A stretch of DNA of 64,000 bases from Leifsonia xyli subsp. xyli str. CTCB07 (GTDB lineage: Bacteria; Actinomycetota; Actinomycetes; Actinomycetales; Microbacteriaceae). Both the position numbers and the translations under genes were made by a program. The notes under the pieces were generated by a model. The model ran no database searches. It was not told the origin of the DNA and was given only the letters and a program-made list of their open reading frames with translations. The DNA is taken from the NCBI RefSeq assembly GCF_000007665.1, contig NC_006087.1, positions 2,232,001 to 2,296,000 on the forward strand, written 5' to 3'. Shown here piece by piece: positions 50,357 to 59,299 of the stretch. Each line of letters begins with the position of its first letter. Within the stretch, counting starts at the first letter, position 1.

Positions 50357-51814
50357 ATGGCTTCCGTGGATGCGATCATCGTCGGCTCGGGACCGAACGG
50401 GCTCGCCGCCGCCGTCACCCTGGCCCGCGCGGGTCTCGCCGTGCGGGTCTACGAGCGCAACGCCACCGTGGGCGGCGGCCTGCGCACCGAAGAGCTCACC
50501 CTTCCCGGCTTCCGGCACGATGTGTGCGCGGCCGTGCATGCGATGGCGGTCTCGTCCGGGTTCTTCCGCCGCTTCGGTCTGACCGAGCGGGTGCGGTTCC
50601 TGACGCCGTCCGCCTCCTACGGGCATCCTCTCGACGGCGGCGCGGCAGCGCTGGCCTACCGGGACCTCGACCGGACGGCGGAGACGCTCGGCCGCGACGG
50701 AGCCGCCTGGCGCGCGCTGCTCGGCCCGCTGGTGCGGAACGCGGACGCTGTGGCGCAGTTCACAGGCTCGGCTGTGCTCCAGCCGCCCCGGCACCCTCTC
50801 GTCGCCGCCCGCTTCGGGCTGACCGCCCTCGCGCAGGGCGGCCCGTGGTGGAACCTGCCGTTCCGCGAGGAAGCCGCCCCGGCGCTGCTGGCGGGGGCGT
50901 TCGCGCACGCGACGCTCCCCCTGCCGGCCGTCGCCGCCGCAGCGGCGGGCCTCGCACTCGCGACCCAGGCCCACACGCGCGGCTGGCCCCTCCCCGTCGG
51001 CGGTTCGCAGTCGATCGCGGACGCGCTGACCGCCGACCTCGTCGCCCACGGCGGCGACGTGGTCACCGGCGCCGAAATCACCTCCCTGGCCGACCTCCCG
51101 GACGCCCGCGCGATCCTGTTCGGCACGCACGTCGCCGTCGCCGCGAAGCTCGGCGAGGACCGGCTCGCACGGGGCTACCTGCGCCGTGTCTCGCGCTTCC
51201 GCGGCGGCAACGGCGTCTTCAAACTCGACTTCGCGCTCTCCGGCCCGGTCCCGTGGGCGAACCCCGAGCTCGCCGAGACCGCGACTGTCCACCTCGGCGG
51301 CGACCGCGCAGCGATCGCCCGCTCCGAGCGCACCGTCGCCCGCGGACGCGAGAGCGACGACCCGTACGTGCTCGTCTCGCAGCCGTCCCTGTTCGACAGC
51401 ACCCGCGCCCCAGCGGGGAAACACGTGCTGTGGGCCTACACGCACGTGCCGCGCGGCTCGACCTCCGACCGCAGTGAGGCGATCTTCGCACAGATCGAAC
51501 GGTTCGCACCGGGCTTCCGCGACCTCATCCTGGCGACCGCGGCTAAAACCGCGCACGAGTTGCAGCAGTACAACCCCAACGACATCGGGGGCGACATCTC
51601 GGCCGGAGCAACGGACTTCCGCCAGCTGATCGCCCGGCCGGTCGTGGCCGCCGATCCCTGGCGCATGCCCGGCCGCGGGCTCTACCTGGCCTCCGCCTCC
51701 GCCGCTCCGGGCCCCGCGGTCCACGGCCTGCCCGGTTACTACGCGGCCCGCAGCGCCCTCCGCCACGAGTTCGGGATACGGCGGATGCCATCGCTGGCCC
51801 CGGGGCGTAGCTGA
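50357..51814 (+). CDS. FAD-dependent oxidoreductase (phytoene dehydrogenase-like)
   Basis: A 485-residue flavoprotein of the amine oxidase/phytoene desaturase superfamily. The N-terminal Rossmann motif DAIIVGSGPNGLAAAVTLARAGLAVRVYERNATVGGGLRTEE binds FAD, and the C-terminal LYLASASAAPGPAVHGLPGYYAARSAL is the second FAD segment. The middle (RGYLRRVSRFRGGNGVFKLDFALSGPVPW) resembles actinobacterial CrtI-related proteins of unknown substrate, not carotenoid clusters (no crt genes here). ATG at 50357 is chosen because the Rossmann fold starts right after it. TATACA at 50345-50350 is a good -10 element only six bases before the ATG, so the message is probably leaderless. Confidence 0.85.
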   Translation: MASVDAIIVGSGPNGLAAAVTLARAGLAVRVYERNATVGGGLRTEELTLPGFRHDVCAAVHAMAVSSGFFRRFGLTERVRFLTPSASYGHPLDGGAAALAYRDLDRTAETLGRDGAAWRALLGPLVRNADAVAQFTGSAVLQPPRHPLVAARFGLTALAQGGPWWNLPFREEAAPALLAGAFAHATLPLPAVAAAAAGLALATQAHTRGWPLPVGGSQSIADALTADLVAHGGDVVTGAEITSLADLPDARAILFGTHVAVAAKLGEDRLARGYLRRVSRFRGGNGVFKLDFALSGPVPWANPELAETATVHLGGDRAAIARSERTVARGRESDDPYVLVSQPSLFDSTRAPAGKHVLWAYTHVPRGSTSDRSEAIFAQIERFAPGFRDLILATAAKTAHELQQYNPNDIGGDISAGATDFRQLIARPVVAADPWRMPGRGLYLASASAAPGPAVHGLPGYYAARSALRHEFGIRRMPSLAPGRS

Positions 51815-52127
51815 TCACGGCGGCATCGGTGGGGAGAGCCCCCGCACCCAGGGTTCCAACGGGCGCGAGGCCGACTCAGCGCATTGGATGGCGAGCCTCC
51901 CCGATCCCGCCGATCGGATCTTTGGAGACGTCCGCCCCGACCCTCCGGGGTCATTCTCACGCTGTGGTCCCTCACCGTACCTGCGTCTTGGAGGCAGAGG
52001 GTTCGAAGAGATGATCGAAGCGATGCGGACGCTGCCGGGCGGTGGCCGCAAACGAAAGCGGAAGAATTAATGTTATTAGCTCCTTCCCGTGGGGTTGTCT
52101 TCCTCGCGGTTCTCACGGCAGCGCATG
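51815..52127. other. Intergenic stretch without recognised features
   Basis: About 310 bases. A short plus-strand frame (51888-52070, ending LPGGGRKRKRKN) is the only one with some protein character, but it has no ribosome site. I see no repeat, RNA or mobile-element signal. Confidence 0.3.
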
Positions 52128-52337
52128 TCATGGTGGTGGCATAGGGGCCGGAGTCGCACTGCGCATTCTGTCATCGGTCCAGTCATGGGGGTCCTCCCAC
52201 AGATCCGCTGTTTTTACGGTGGGATCGGAGTCAGAGCTTTCCGAATCAGGAGCAGAAGGGGCGGCTCCCGTGCGCTGGCATCCTGTAAACAGACCCAGCG
52301 CAGCCAGAATAATCACAAGCGCTTTGACTATTCGCAT
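52128..52337 (-). CDS. Small lipoprotein
   Basis: A 69-residue predicted lipoprotein: MRIVKALVIILAALGLFTGC is a complete lipoprotein signal with Cys at residue 20. The mature part is a Ser/Asp/Pro-rich, probably disordered tail (SAPDSESSDSDPTV, then WEDPHDWTDDRMRS). GTGGAGAAC gives a ribosome site five bases before the ATG at 52337. It lies downstream of the second hydrolase-lipoprotein module on the same strand, after a 370-base gap. Function unknown; it may be a surface-exposed accessory of the module, or a truncated longer lipoprotein. Confidence 0.6.
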   Translation of the reverse strand: MRIVKALVIILAALGLFTGCQRTGAAPSAPDSESSDSDPTVKTADLWEDPHDWTDDRMRSATPAPMPPP

Positions 52338-52705
52338 GTTCTCCACATCTTTCATCGAGAGCCCGAGACACCTCCGTGCGACGGAGCGCTCAGCGTCACA
52401 GACCCGTGAATGTCCTGCGGGAGGGCGTGCTAGTGCGTCGCGTCGGGGTGGGTCACAACGACGATCCAGCGATGAAAGCGACTCTCATCGACAAGCGGGA
52501 TTCGACCGGATTTATCAGAGCGCCGCGTTTTCGGGTCTTCGATTGAGTGGAGAAGAAGCGCTCCAGAGGCAAACCACAGCCTTGTGGGCCTACGAGATAA
52601 CCGGCGCTTCGTTCTGGGAAGCGCCGGAGGCGGAGCGCTCTCGCGCGGGAAGGCGACCGCGAAGCCGGCGGCGAGCCAGCCGGCGTGGTGCGGTTGGTGG
52701 GCATG
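52338..52705. other. Intergenic region between lipoprotein genes, with a strong hairpin
   Basis: About 370 bases. It contains the hairpin at 52601-52627 and no gene that I can support. Short frames (for example plus-strand SAAFSGLRLSGEEALQRQ near 52520) have some protein character but neither start nor end; they could be debris of a decayed gene. Confidence 0.35.
52601..52627 (-). terminator. Hairpin after the second lipoprotein gene
   Basis: A perfect 10-base-pair stem (CCGGCGCTTC / GAAGCGCCGG) with a 7-base loop, about 80 bases after the stop of the minus-strand lipoprotein pseudogene. On the minus strand it is followed by TTATCT. It is a likely terminator of module 2. Confidence 0.55.
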
Positions 52706-53336
52706 TCAGGGTGTGGGGGTTGGCGGGAGTGTGGGGATGGTGGCTTCGGCGGTGCGGCGGTCTTCGTCGAGGACGGTGTCGTGGGTGGAGCACGTGGTGT
52801 GGATGTCGATGCTGACGATTCCGTCGCTGGCGAAGAGCCCGACCATTGCGCCGTCGCCGCGGTCGCCGCGGATGCTGGTGGTGCGGGTTCCGTCACGGAA
52901 TGTTTGGTAGGGGGTAACGGTGCTGACGGTGAATCCGTGTTCCTGCCAGACGGGGGTGACCCGGTCGGCGAGGACTTTGGGGTCCACACCGGGGTCGTGG
53001 CTGATGTTCATTTGCAGGCGGAGGGGGCGGGGGTGCGGCGGCCCATGCCGCAGAGCTCGGGGGATATTGGGTGATGATGTCCGGCGTCCAGAGTGTGCCT
53101 CCGCCATCGGCTTTTGAGCCGAGGTACCAACCGTCCGCAAGGCCGGTGGCATCGCGGGTGGTGTTGACGAGGTCGAGGGCTTGTTCTCGGAGTTCGGTGA
53201 GGGTTTTCTGGGGTCCCCGCTGGGGTGGGGGTTCGGAGAGGACAGGGACGGACATACAGCCTCCGAGGAACAGTACGGACAGCAGCGCACCCACCAGGAC
53301 GGTGGGGCGGTGTGGTCGGTGGGTGGGGTGGTTCAT
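52706..53336 (-). pseudogene. Lipoprotein partner of hydrolase module (copy 2), frameshifted
   Basis: Starts with a lipoprotein signal, PTVLVGALLSVLFLGGC, then ELREQALDLVNTTRDATGLADGWYLGSKADGGGTLWTPDIITQYPPSSAAWAAA. At a C-run (plus-strand G-run 53023-53027, five where four keep frame) the reading frame shifts by one. The protein continues as LQMNISHDPGVDPKVLADRVTPVWQEHGFTVSTV... IVSIDIHTTCSTHD to 52706. The C-terminal half resembles the intact lipoprotein at 46839-47528. ATG overlaps the hydrolase stop (ATGA), as in copy 1. The homopolymer position means a sequencing error cannot be excluded. Confidence 0.75.
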
Positions 53337-55273
53337 GCGATTGGATGGGTGGGTGTGCCGGGTTTCCCGGGGGCCAGTGGTGCGGACGGCGGCGGAGCGA
53401 GCGGGGGAATGTCCTCGCCGAGGGGTTGTGGCCGCGGACGGGTTTGAGGTCGCCGTCGGAGGAGAACGATTGGGCGCCGGTGATGATACGGCCGAGGATG
53501 GGGGCGTTGGCGGGGTTCGGGTTGGGGCGCAAGGAGCCGGTGGCGCCGGTGGGGGCCAGGAGGTCCGCGCTGGCGTTGGTGGTGTAGATGGCGGGCTTAC
53601 CGCCGATGGTGGCGACTTTCAGCCGGGTCAGGTCGGGGGCGGTGCCGGTGTCGATTCCCGCCGCGCCGATCAGGGTGATCGAGGAGACCGGGGTGTTCAC
53701 CCGGGTGAGCGCGTTCACCGCGGTGGGGGGTGCCGTAGGAGTGGGCGACCACGCCGATCGTCGGCGTGGCGGGAGCGGTGGCGGTGCGCACGGCGTGGTT
53801 CCCGTCCAGTTCCGCGGCCAGCCGTCTCGCCCCCGCCCGGGCGTGAGCCGGGCCGAGGACCTGGCCCAGGTTCGCGAGGTCCGCGACCGGGGTGTCGTAA
53901 CAGAGCCAGGAGACCACCGAGTGCGAACGGACCGGGTCCAGCTTCCGCTGAGCGACGAGGAGGTTCCGTGCGGCCTGGGACCAGCTATCGGTCGCTTCCG
54001 AGGCGTCGAACCCCATCCCGGGCACGCACCAGGTGGTGGTGTCCGCGGTGTCGGGATCGCCGTAGCCGACCGCGACCATCAGCACCGCAGCCGTCAGATG
54101 GAACGCGACCAGCAAGACCGGCGCACCATCAAAGTCGGCGGTCTGCTGAAGCGCTATCCCCAGCTTTTCGAGTGTCGCTGCCTGGACCGGGGTGAGGTCC
54201 TTCCGCGTGGCCCATTCCGCGTAGAGGGCCCGGTTGGCGGTGTCCCGCACCCGGTAGGGGATGCCGGGGAGGTTCCCGATGACCGCGGGGGCCAGAGCGA
54301 CGAAAGCGGTCCGCTCGGCCGGGGCGAGGCCCGCCCACCAGGCGGCGACCTCGACCGGGTCCGGCGGGGTGGCCCAGAACGCCTCCAGAAGTTCCGGACT
54401 GGTCGTCAGCAGCCCCTGCAACTCAGCCGCAGAGATTCCCCCGAGCAGGTCCAGCAGATCCGCCGCCACCGGCGCGGCGAGCCTTCCCGTCCCGAAGACC
54501 GCCCAGACCGTCCCACCCGGCACGGCCCCGCTCCCGGCCTCCTCGAAACCCGCCACGACCGTCTGCAACCAGACAGTGTCCGAAGCGTTCCGATCCAGCC
54601 ACCGCCGGAAAGAGGACACCAGGCCGGAACCCTGCAACCGGCCCCACCGGCAACCGGCCTCGAAATCCTCCAACGCACCACGAACCCTGCTCAAAGAGCC
54701 CGCCAGCTCACCGTCCACACAACGCGCCGCCGCCACGAAAGCCCGCAACTCCCCCGGACGGGCCGAGACCAGACCCTTCCCACCCCGGCCCTGCGCCACC
54801 CCCGGCCGCGGCAACTCCCTCCGCCCCACAAGCACAGCCGGAGCCGTGCGCACCGGCGCCGGAACACCCGGCCCCGGACACGGATCGGTGAGCAACCCCA
54901 CCACCGCGGACACCGGCTGCCCCACCCCCGCGGAAAGCTCCTCACGCACCCGCTGGCGCACCTGCCACTCCCGCACCTCGCAACGCCGCCGGTTCTCCAC
55001 TCCCGCCGCCGCGACAAGATCATCCACCGCGTAACCCAGAGCACGCAGCCCCTCGCACAACCGCGCCGCCTCACGACCCGTCTCAGCCAGACTCCGCTCG
55101 AACAGCTCCCCGAACACGCCCCGGAACTCCACCCCCGCCACACGCCCCACCGACTGACGCGTACGCTCCCCAACCTCGACCGCCGCCGACCGCAGAACCT
55201 GATACACCTCATCCGCCACCCGCGGATCGAAGACAAGCTCCCGAACATCCTCACCAACAGACACCCGGAACAT
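53333..55273 (-). pseudogene. Alpha/beta hydrolase (DUF1023 type) with ESX-like N-terminal domain, two frameshifts (copy 2)
   Basis: An about 645-residue protein. The N-terminal helical hairpin has FRGVFGELFERS in the W-x-G position, then LCEGLRALGYAVDDLVAAAG. PGELRAFVAAARCVDGELAGSLSRVRGAL and DTVWLQTVVAGFEEAGSG align with copy 1. The hydrolase elbow is GVVAHSYG. Directly after it a C-run (plus G-run 53725-53730) has one base too many, shifting to NALTRVNTPVSSITLIGAAGIDTGTAPDL... GHNP. A second change at 53422-53425 (one base too few) restores the first frame for GEDIPPLAPPP and a stop that overlaps the lipoprotein ATG. The two lesions compensate, but about 100 residues including the catalytic acid region are misread and the frame ends early at 53597. 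Confidence 0.75.
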
Positions 55274-55422
55274 GAAACACAGGATACAGAAGCCTGGAGT
55301 ACCCGTTCGCCTCACCCCAACCGGAACGTCGCCCGCGGAACCTCACCCACCAACCGCCCAACAACCCCAAAAGCATCCTCCTCCCCCAGCTGGTGACTCA
55401 TCCCCGGAGCCGCGGACGGGCG

Positions 55423-56178
55423 TCAGCTTCCGCGAATGCGCCGGGAGAGTTCGGCGGCGGCACGGAACCGCTCGGCCAGCGCATCCCATTCCCCGGGCGG
55501 GACACTCTCACGCAGGAAGGTGACCGCGATGCCGGCCGCGGGCCAGCCGGCGTGGTCGCGCACCGAGACGGCGACGGAGGCGAAGCCGGGCGTGACCTCG
55601 CCGTCCTCGGTGGCGTAGCCGCGCTCACGGGCCTCCGCGACGAGGCGCTTCAGCTCACCGTAGCTGCGCGGCCCCGCGCCGGTGCGGTCCGCGAAGGCGT
55701 CGCGGTCGGGATAGAGCGCTCTCAGCTGACCGGCCGGGAACGAGGCGAGCAGGGCGCGGCCGCTCGCCGTGAGGTGCGCGGGCAGGCGCACACCGACCTC
55801 GGTGACCAGACGCGGACGCCGGGGAGCGCGCTCCTCCACGATGTAGACGACATCGCGGCCGTGGAGCACGGCGACGTGGCCGGACTCGCCCAGCGCGTCC
55901 ACGACCCCGGCGACGATGGTCCGGCCGAGACGGCTGAGCGGCTGCTGCCGGGAGAAAGCGCTCGAAAGCTCGTAGGCAGCGACCCCCAGACCGTAACGGC
56001 GCGCCTCCGGGAAGTGCAGGACGAAGCCGTGCTCGCCCAGCGCGGTCAGCAAGTGGTAGACCGTGGAACGCGGGAGCGTCAGCGCCGCGGCGATGCTCGC
56101 GGCCGGCACGGGTCCGCGCTGACCGGCGAGATGGTTCAGGATGCGGAGGGTGTTCTCCGCAGCGGGGACTTTACTCAC
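55423..56178 (-). CDS. IclR-family transcriptional regulator, probably of the hut operon
   Basis: A 251-residue regulator. The winged helix is at about residues 5-65 (AENTLRILNHLAGQRGPVPAASIAAALTLPRSTVYHLLTALGEHGFV). The C-terminal effector domain has HVAVLHGRDVVYIVEE, RLPAHLTASGRALLA and FASVAVSVRDHAGWPAAGIAVTF, all IclR features. GTG start with GGAGG ten bases upstream. It diverges from hutH with a 93-base gap, so it most likely controlled histidine degradation with urocanate or histidine as ligand (inference). The regulator is intact although all hut genes are broken. Confidence 0.87.
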   Translation of the reverse strand: MSKVPAAENTLRILNHLAGQRGPVPAASIAAALTLPRSTVYHLLTALGEHGFVLHFPEARRYGLGVAAYELSSAFSRQQPLSRLGRTIVAGVVDALGESGHVAVLHGRDVVYIVEERAPRRPRLVTEVGVRLPAHLTASGRALLASFPAGQLRALYPDRDAFADRTGAGPRSYGELKRLVAEARERGYATEDGEVTPGFASVAVSVRDHAGWPAAGIAVTFLRESVPPGEWDALAERFRAAAELSRRIRGS

Positions 56179-56271
56179 AGGACACGCCTCCGCCCTCCGA
56201 CTCTGGGATACCGGACACCGAACACCCTACAGCCACGGTGCCGACCCGGCCGGCCGGCGCATGATCGGAGC

Positions 56272-57588
56272 ATGCTCACCACCGCACCCGCCGCCACAGC
56301 CGTCGCTCTCGGCGCGCATCCGCTCACGATCGCGGAAGTCGTGGCCGTCGCCCGCCACGACGCGCCCGTCACGCTCGATCCCGGCGCCCTGGACGCGGTC
56401 GGCGCGTCCCGCGCCATCGTCGAGGCCCTCGCCGACGACATCGAACCGCACTACGGCATCTCCACCGGCGTCGGTGCGCTCGCGACCACGTTCATCCCCG
56501 GCGAGCGCCGCGCGCCGCTGCAAGCGAGCCTCGTCCGCTCGCACGCCGCCGGCATCCAGCCCCTCGTCCTCGCTGAGAAGGAGGGGCTGGCCCTCATCAA
56601 CGGCACCGACGGGATGCTGGGGATGCTGTGCCTGGCCCTCCACGACCTCGGCATGCTCCTCACCACCGCCGACATCGCCGCCGCGATGAGCGTCGAGGCG
56701 CTGCTCGGCACCGACGCCGTGTTCGCCGACGACTTGCAGCGGCTGCGCCCGCAGACCGGCCAGGCGCTCTCCGCCGAGAACCTGCGCGCCTTGCTCGCGG
56801 GCTCCCCCCTGGTCGCCAGCCACAAGGGGCCGGAGTGTACGCGCGTGCAGGACGCGTACACGCTGCGCTGCGCCCCGCAAGTACACGGTGGAACGCGCGA
56901 CACCGTCGCGCACGCCACCCTCGTGGCCGGTCGCGAACTCGCCTCCGCGATCGACAACCCGGTCCTGACGCCCGACGGGCGCGTCGAGTCGAACGGGAAC
57001 TTCCACGGAGCGCCGGTGGCGTATGCGCTCGACTTCCTGGCGATCGTGGCGGCGGATGTGGCGAGCATGTCCGAGCGCCGCACCGACCGCTTCCTCGACC
57101 CGGCCCGCAACCAGGGGCTGCCGCCGTTCCTCGCCCACGAGGTGGGGGTCGACTCCGGACTGATGATCGCCCAGTACACCGCGGCGGGCATCGTCTCGGA
57201 GCTCAAGCGGCTCGCGAATCCCGCTTCGGCGGACAGCATCCCCTCCTCCGCCATGCAGGAGGATCACGTGTCGATGGGCTGGGCCGCGGGCCGTAAGCTC
57301 CGCCGTGCCGTCGACGGCCTGACCCGGGTGCTCGCGATCGAGGCGCTCACCGCAGCCCGCGGTGCGGACCTCCGTGCCCCGTTGCGGCAGGGCCCCGCGA
57401 CCGCTGCGGTGACCGCCACCCTGCGGGAGTCGGTGGCCGGTCCCGGTCCCGACCGCTCCCTGTCCCACGAGATCGAGGCCGCCGTCGCGCTCGTCGCCTC
57501 CCCTGACCCCCACCCCCTCCCCCGCCATCGCTTGCTCACTCGTTCCGGGATTGAAGCCGGAAGAAGCGAGGAAGCGATCGGGGAGTGA
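56272..57588 (+). pseudogene. hutH: Histidine ammonia-lyase with internal deletion of the MIO site
   Basis: Histidase converts histidine to urocanate. The frame is open for 438 residues but the family is about 510. The N-terminus is normal up to YGISTGVGALATTFI... LVRSHAAG (residue 94, base 56553). The next residues are IQPLVLAEKEGLALINGTDGML, which normally come about 75 residues later. The missing part holds GS-x-G-ASGDLAPLAH with the Ala-Ser-Gly that forms the MIO cofactor. The deletion is in frame, so the protein can be made but cannot be active. Other motifs (QDAYTLRCAPQVHG, NGNFHGAP, QEDHVSMG) are present. Its stop overlaps the hutU GTG. Confidence 0.88.
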
Positions 57589-59299
57589 CGAAAGAAAGAG
57601 AGAACGAAATACAGGGAGCGAGAGACGCGTACGCGGCGCGCGGCAGCGAGCTGAGCGCCAAGAGCTGGCAGACTGAGGCGCCGCTGCGAATGCTGATGAA
57701 CAACCTCGACCCGGAGGTCGCGGAGCGCCCCGACGACCTTGTCGTCTACGGCGGCACCGGCCGGGCGGCCCGCAGCTGGGAGACCTACGACGCGATCGTC
57801 GAGACCCTCCGCGACCTGGAACCGGACGAGACGCTGCTGGTCCAGTCCGGCAAACCCGTCGGCGTGTTCCGCACACACGAGTGGGCTCCGCGCGTGCTGA
57901 TCGCGAACTCGAATCTCGTCGGCGACTGGGCGACCTGGCCCGAGTTCCGCCGCCTGGAGCAGCTCGGGCTGACCATGTACGGCCAGATGACGGCCGGCTC
58001 CTGGATCTACATCGGCTCCCAGGCATCTTGCAGGGCACCTACGAAACCTTCGGCGCGGTCGCTCGCAAGCTGGCCGACCGCCGGGGCGGGGCGGCTGAGC
58101 GTGGTGACGGCACGCTCGCCGGGACCCTCACCCTCACCGGCGGCGGCGGGATGGGCGGCGCGCAGCCGCTCGCCGTCACCCTCAACGGCGGCGCTGTGCT
58201 GATCGTGGATGTCGACCGCGCCCGGTTGCAGCGGCGCGCCGACCGCGGCTACCTCGACGAGCTGACCGACGACATCGACGATGCGATCGGGCGGGTCACC
58301 GCCGCGAAGGACGAGCGCCGCGCCCTCTCGGTCGGCCTCGTCGGCAACGCGGCCGCCATCTTCCCGGAGTTGCTGCGCCGCGGTGTGCCGATCGATATCG
58401 TGACCGACCAGACCAGCACCCACGACCCCCTGAGCTACCTGCCCGAGGGCGACGCCGTGGCGGAGTGGCAGGAGAGAGCCGCCGCCGACCCCGAGGCGTT
58501 CACGCTCGCCGCGCACGCCTCGATGGCCAAGCAGGTGCAGGCGATGGTGGAGTTCCAGGATGCCGGAGCCGAGGTGTTCGACTACGGCAACTCGATCCGC
58601 ACCGAGGCACAGCTCGGCGGCTACGAGCGGGCGTTCGACTTCCCCGGCTTCGTGCCCGCCTAAATCCGGCCGCTGTTCGCCGAGGGCAAGGGCTCGTTCC
58701 GCTGGGTCGCTCTCTCCGGCGACCCGGCCGACATCGCCGCGACCGACCGCGCCGTGCTGGAGCTCTTCCCGGAAGATGAGCACCTTCGCCGCTGGATCGC
58801 GCAGGCCGGAGAGAAAGTCCCGTTCGAGGGCCTTCCCGCCCGCATCTGCTGGCTCGGCTATAAGGAGCGCCACCTCGCGGGCCTCAGGTTCAACGAGATG
58901 GTCGCCTCCGGCGAGCTCTCCGCCCCGATCGCCATCGGCCGCGACCACCTCGACTCCGGCTCGGTCGCCTCGCCCTACCGCGAGACGGAGGCGATGGCGG
59001 ACGGATCGGACGCGATCGCCGACTGGCCGCTGCTGAACGCCCTCCTGAACACCGCCTCCGGGGCCACCTGGGTCTCGCTGCACCACGGCGGCGGGGTGGG
59101 CATCGGCCGCAGCATCCACGCGGGCCAGGTCGTCGTGGCAGACGGCATACCGCTGGCCGCGGAGAAGATCGAGCGGGTGCTCGTCAACGACCCGGGCACC
59201 GGAGTCATGCGGCATGCCGATGCCGGCTACGAGCGCGCGGCCGAGGTGGCCCGCGAGCGCGGCCTGCGCCTCCCGATGCAGTGGGGGGCGACGGTCTGA
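57585..59299 (+). pseudogene. hutU: Urocanate hydratase, frameshift plus stop codon
   Basis: Urocanase turns urocanate into imidazolonepropionate using NAD. The first frame runs to [12 protein letters not shown], where one G is missing at about 58021. The protein continues in another frame as [41 protein letters not shown] (the NAD-binding Gly-rich motif) and [12 protein letters not shown], to GFVPA. Then comes TAA at 58661-58663, where the family has Tyr (FVPAYIRPLF). The frame resumes ([21 protein letters not shown]) to a normal end. In the PLF-C-EG motif the usual Cys is Ala here, a further possible loss. Dead by three independent signs. The stop overlaps the hutI ATG. Confidence 0.9.

Noticed and set aside
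53023..53730. Programmed frameshifting in the hydrolase-lipoprotein module
   Set aside because: No slippery heptamer with downstream structure; the three sites are simple C-runs needing shifts in different directions, which fits mutation or sequencing error better.
53588..55396. 602-residue plus-strand frame opposite the copy 2 hydrolase
   Set aside because: No motifs and strongly Arg/Pro/Thr-biased; the minus strand aligns with the paralogue at 44939-46842.
56179..56271. Operator in the IclR-hutH gap
   Set aside because: ACCGGACACC and ACCGAACACC look like a direct repeat, but no palindrome typical of IclR sites was clear.
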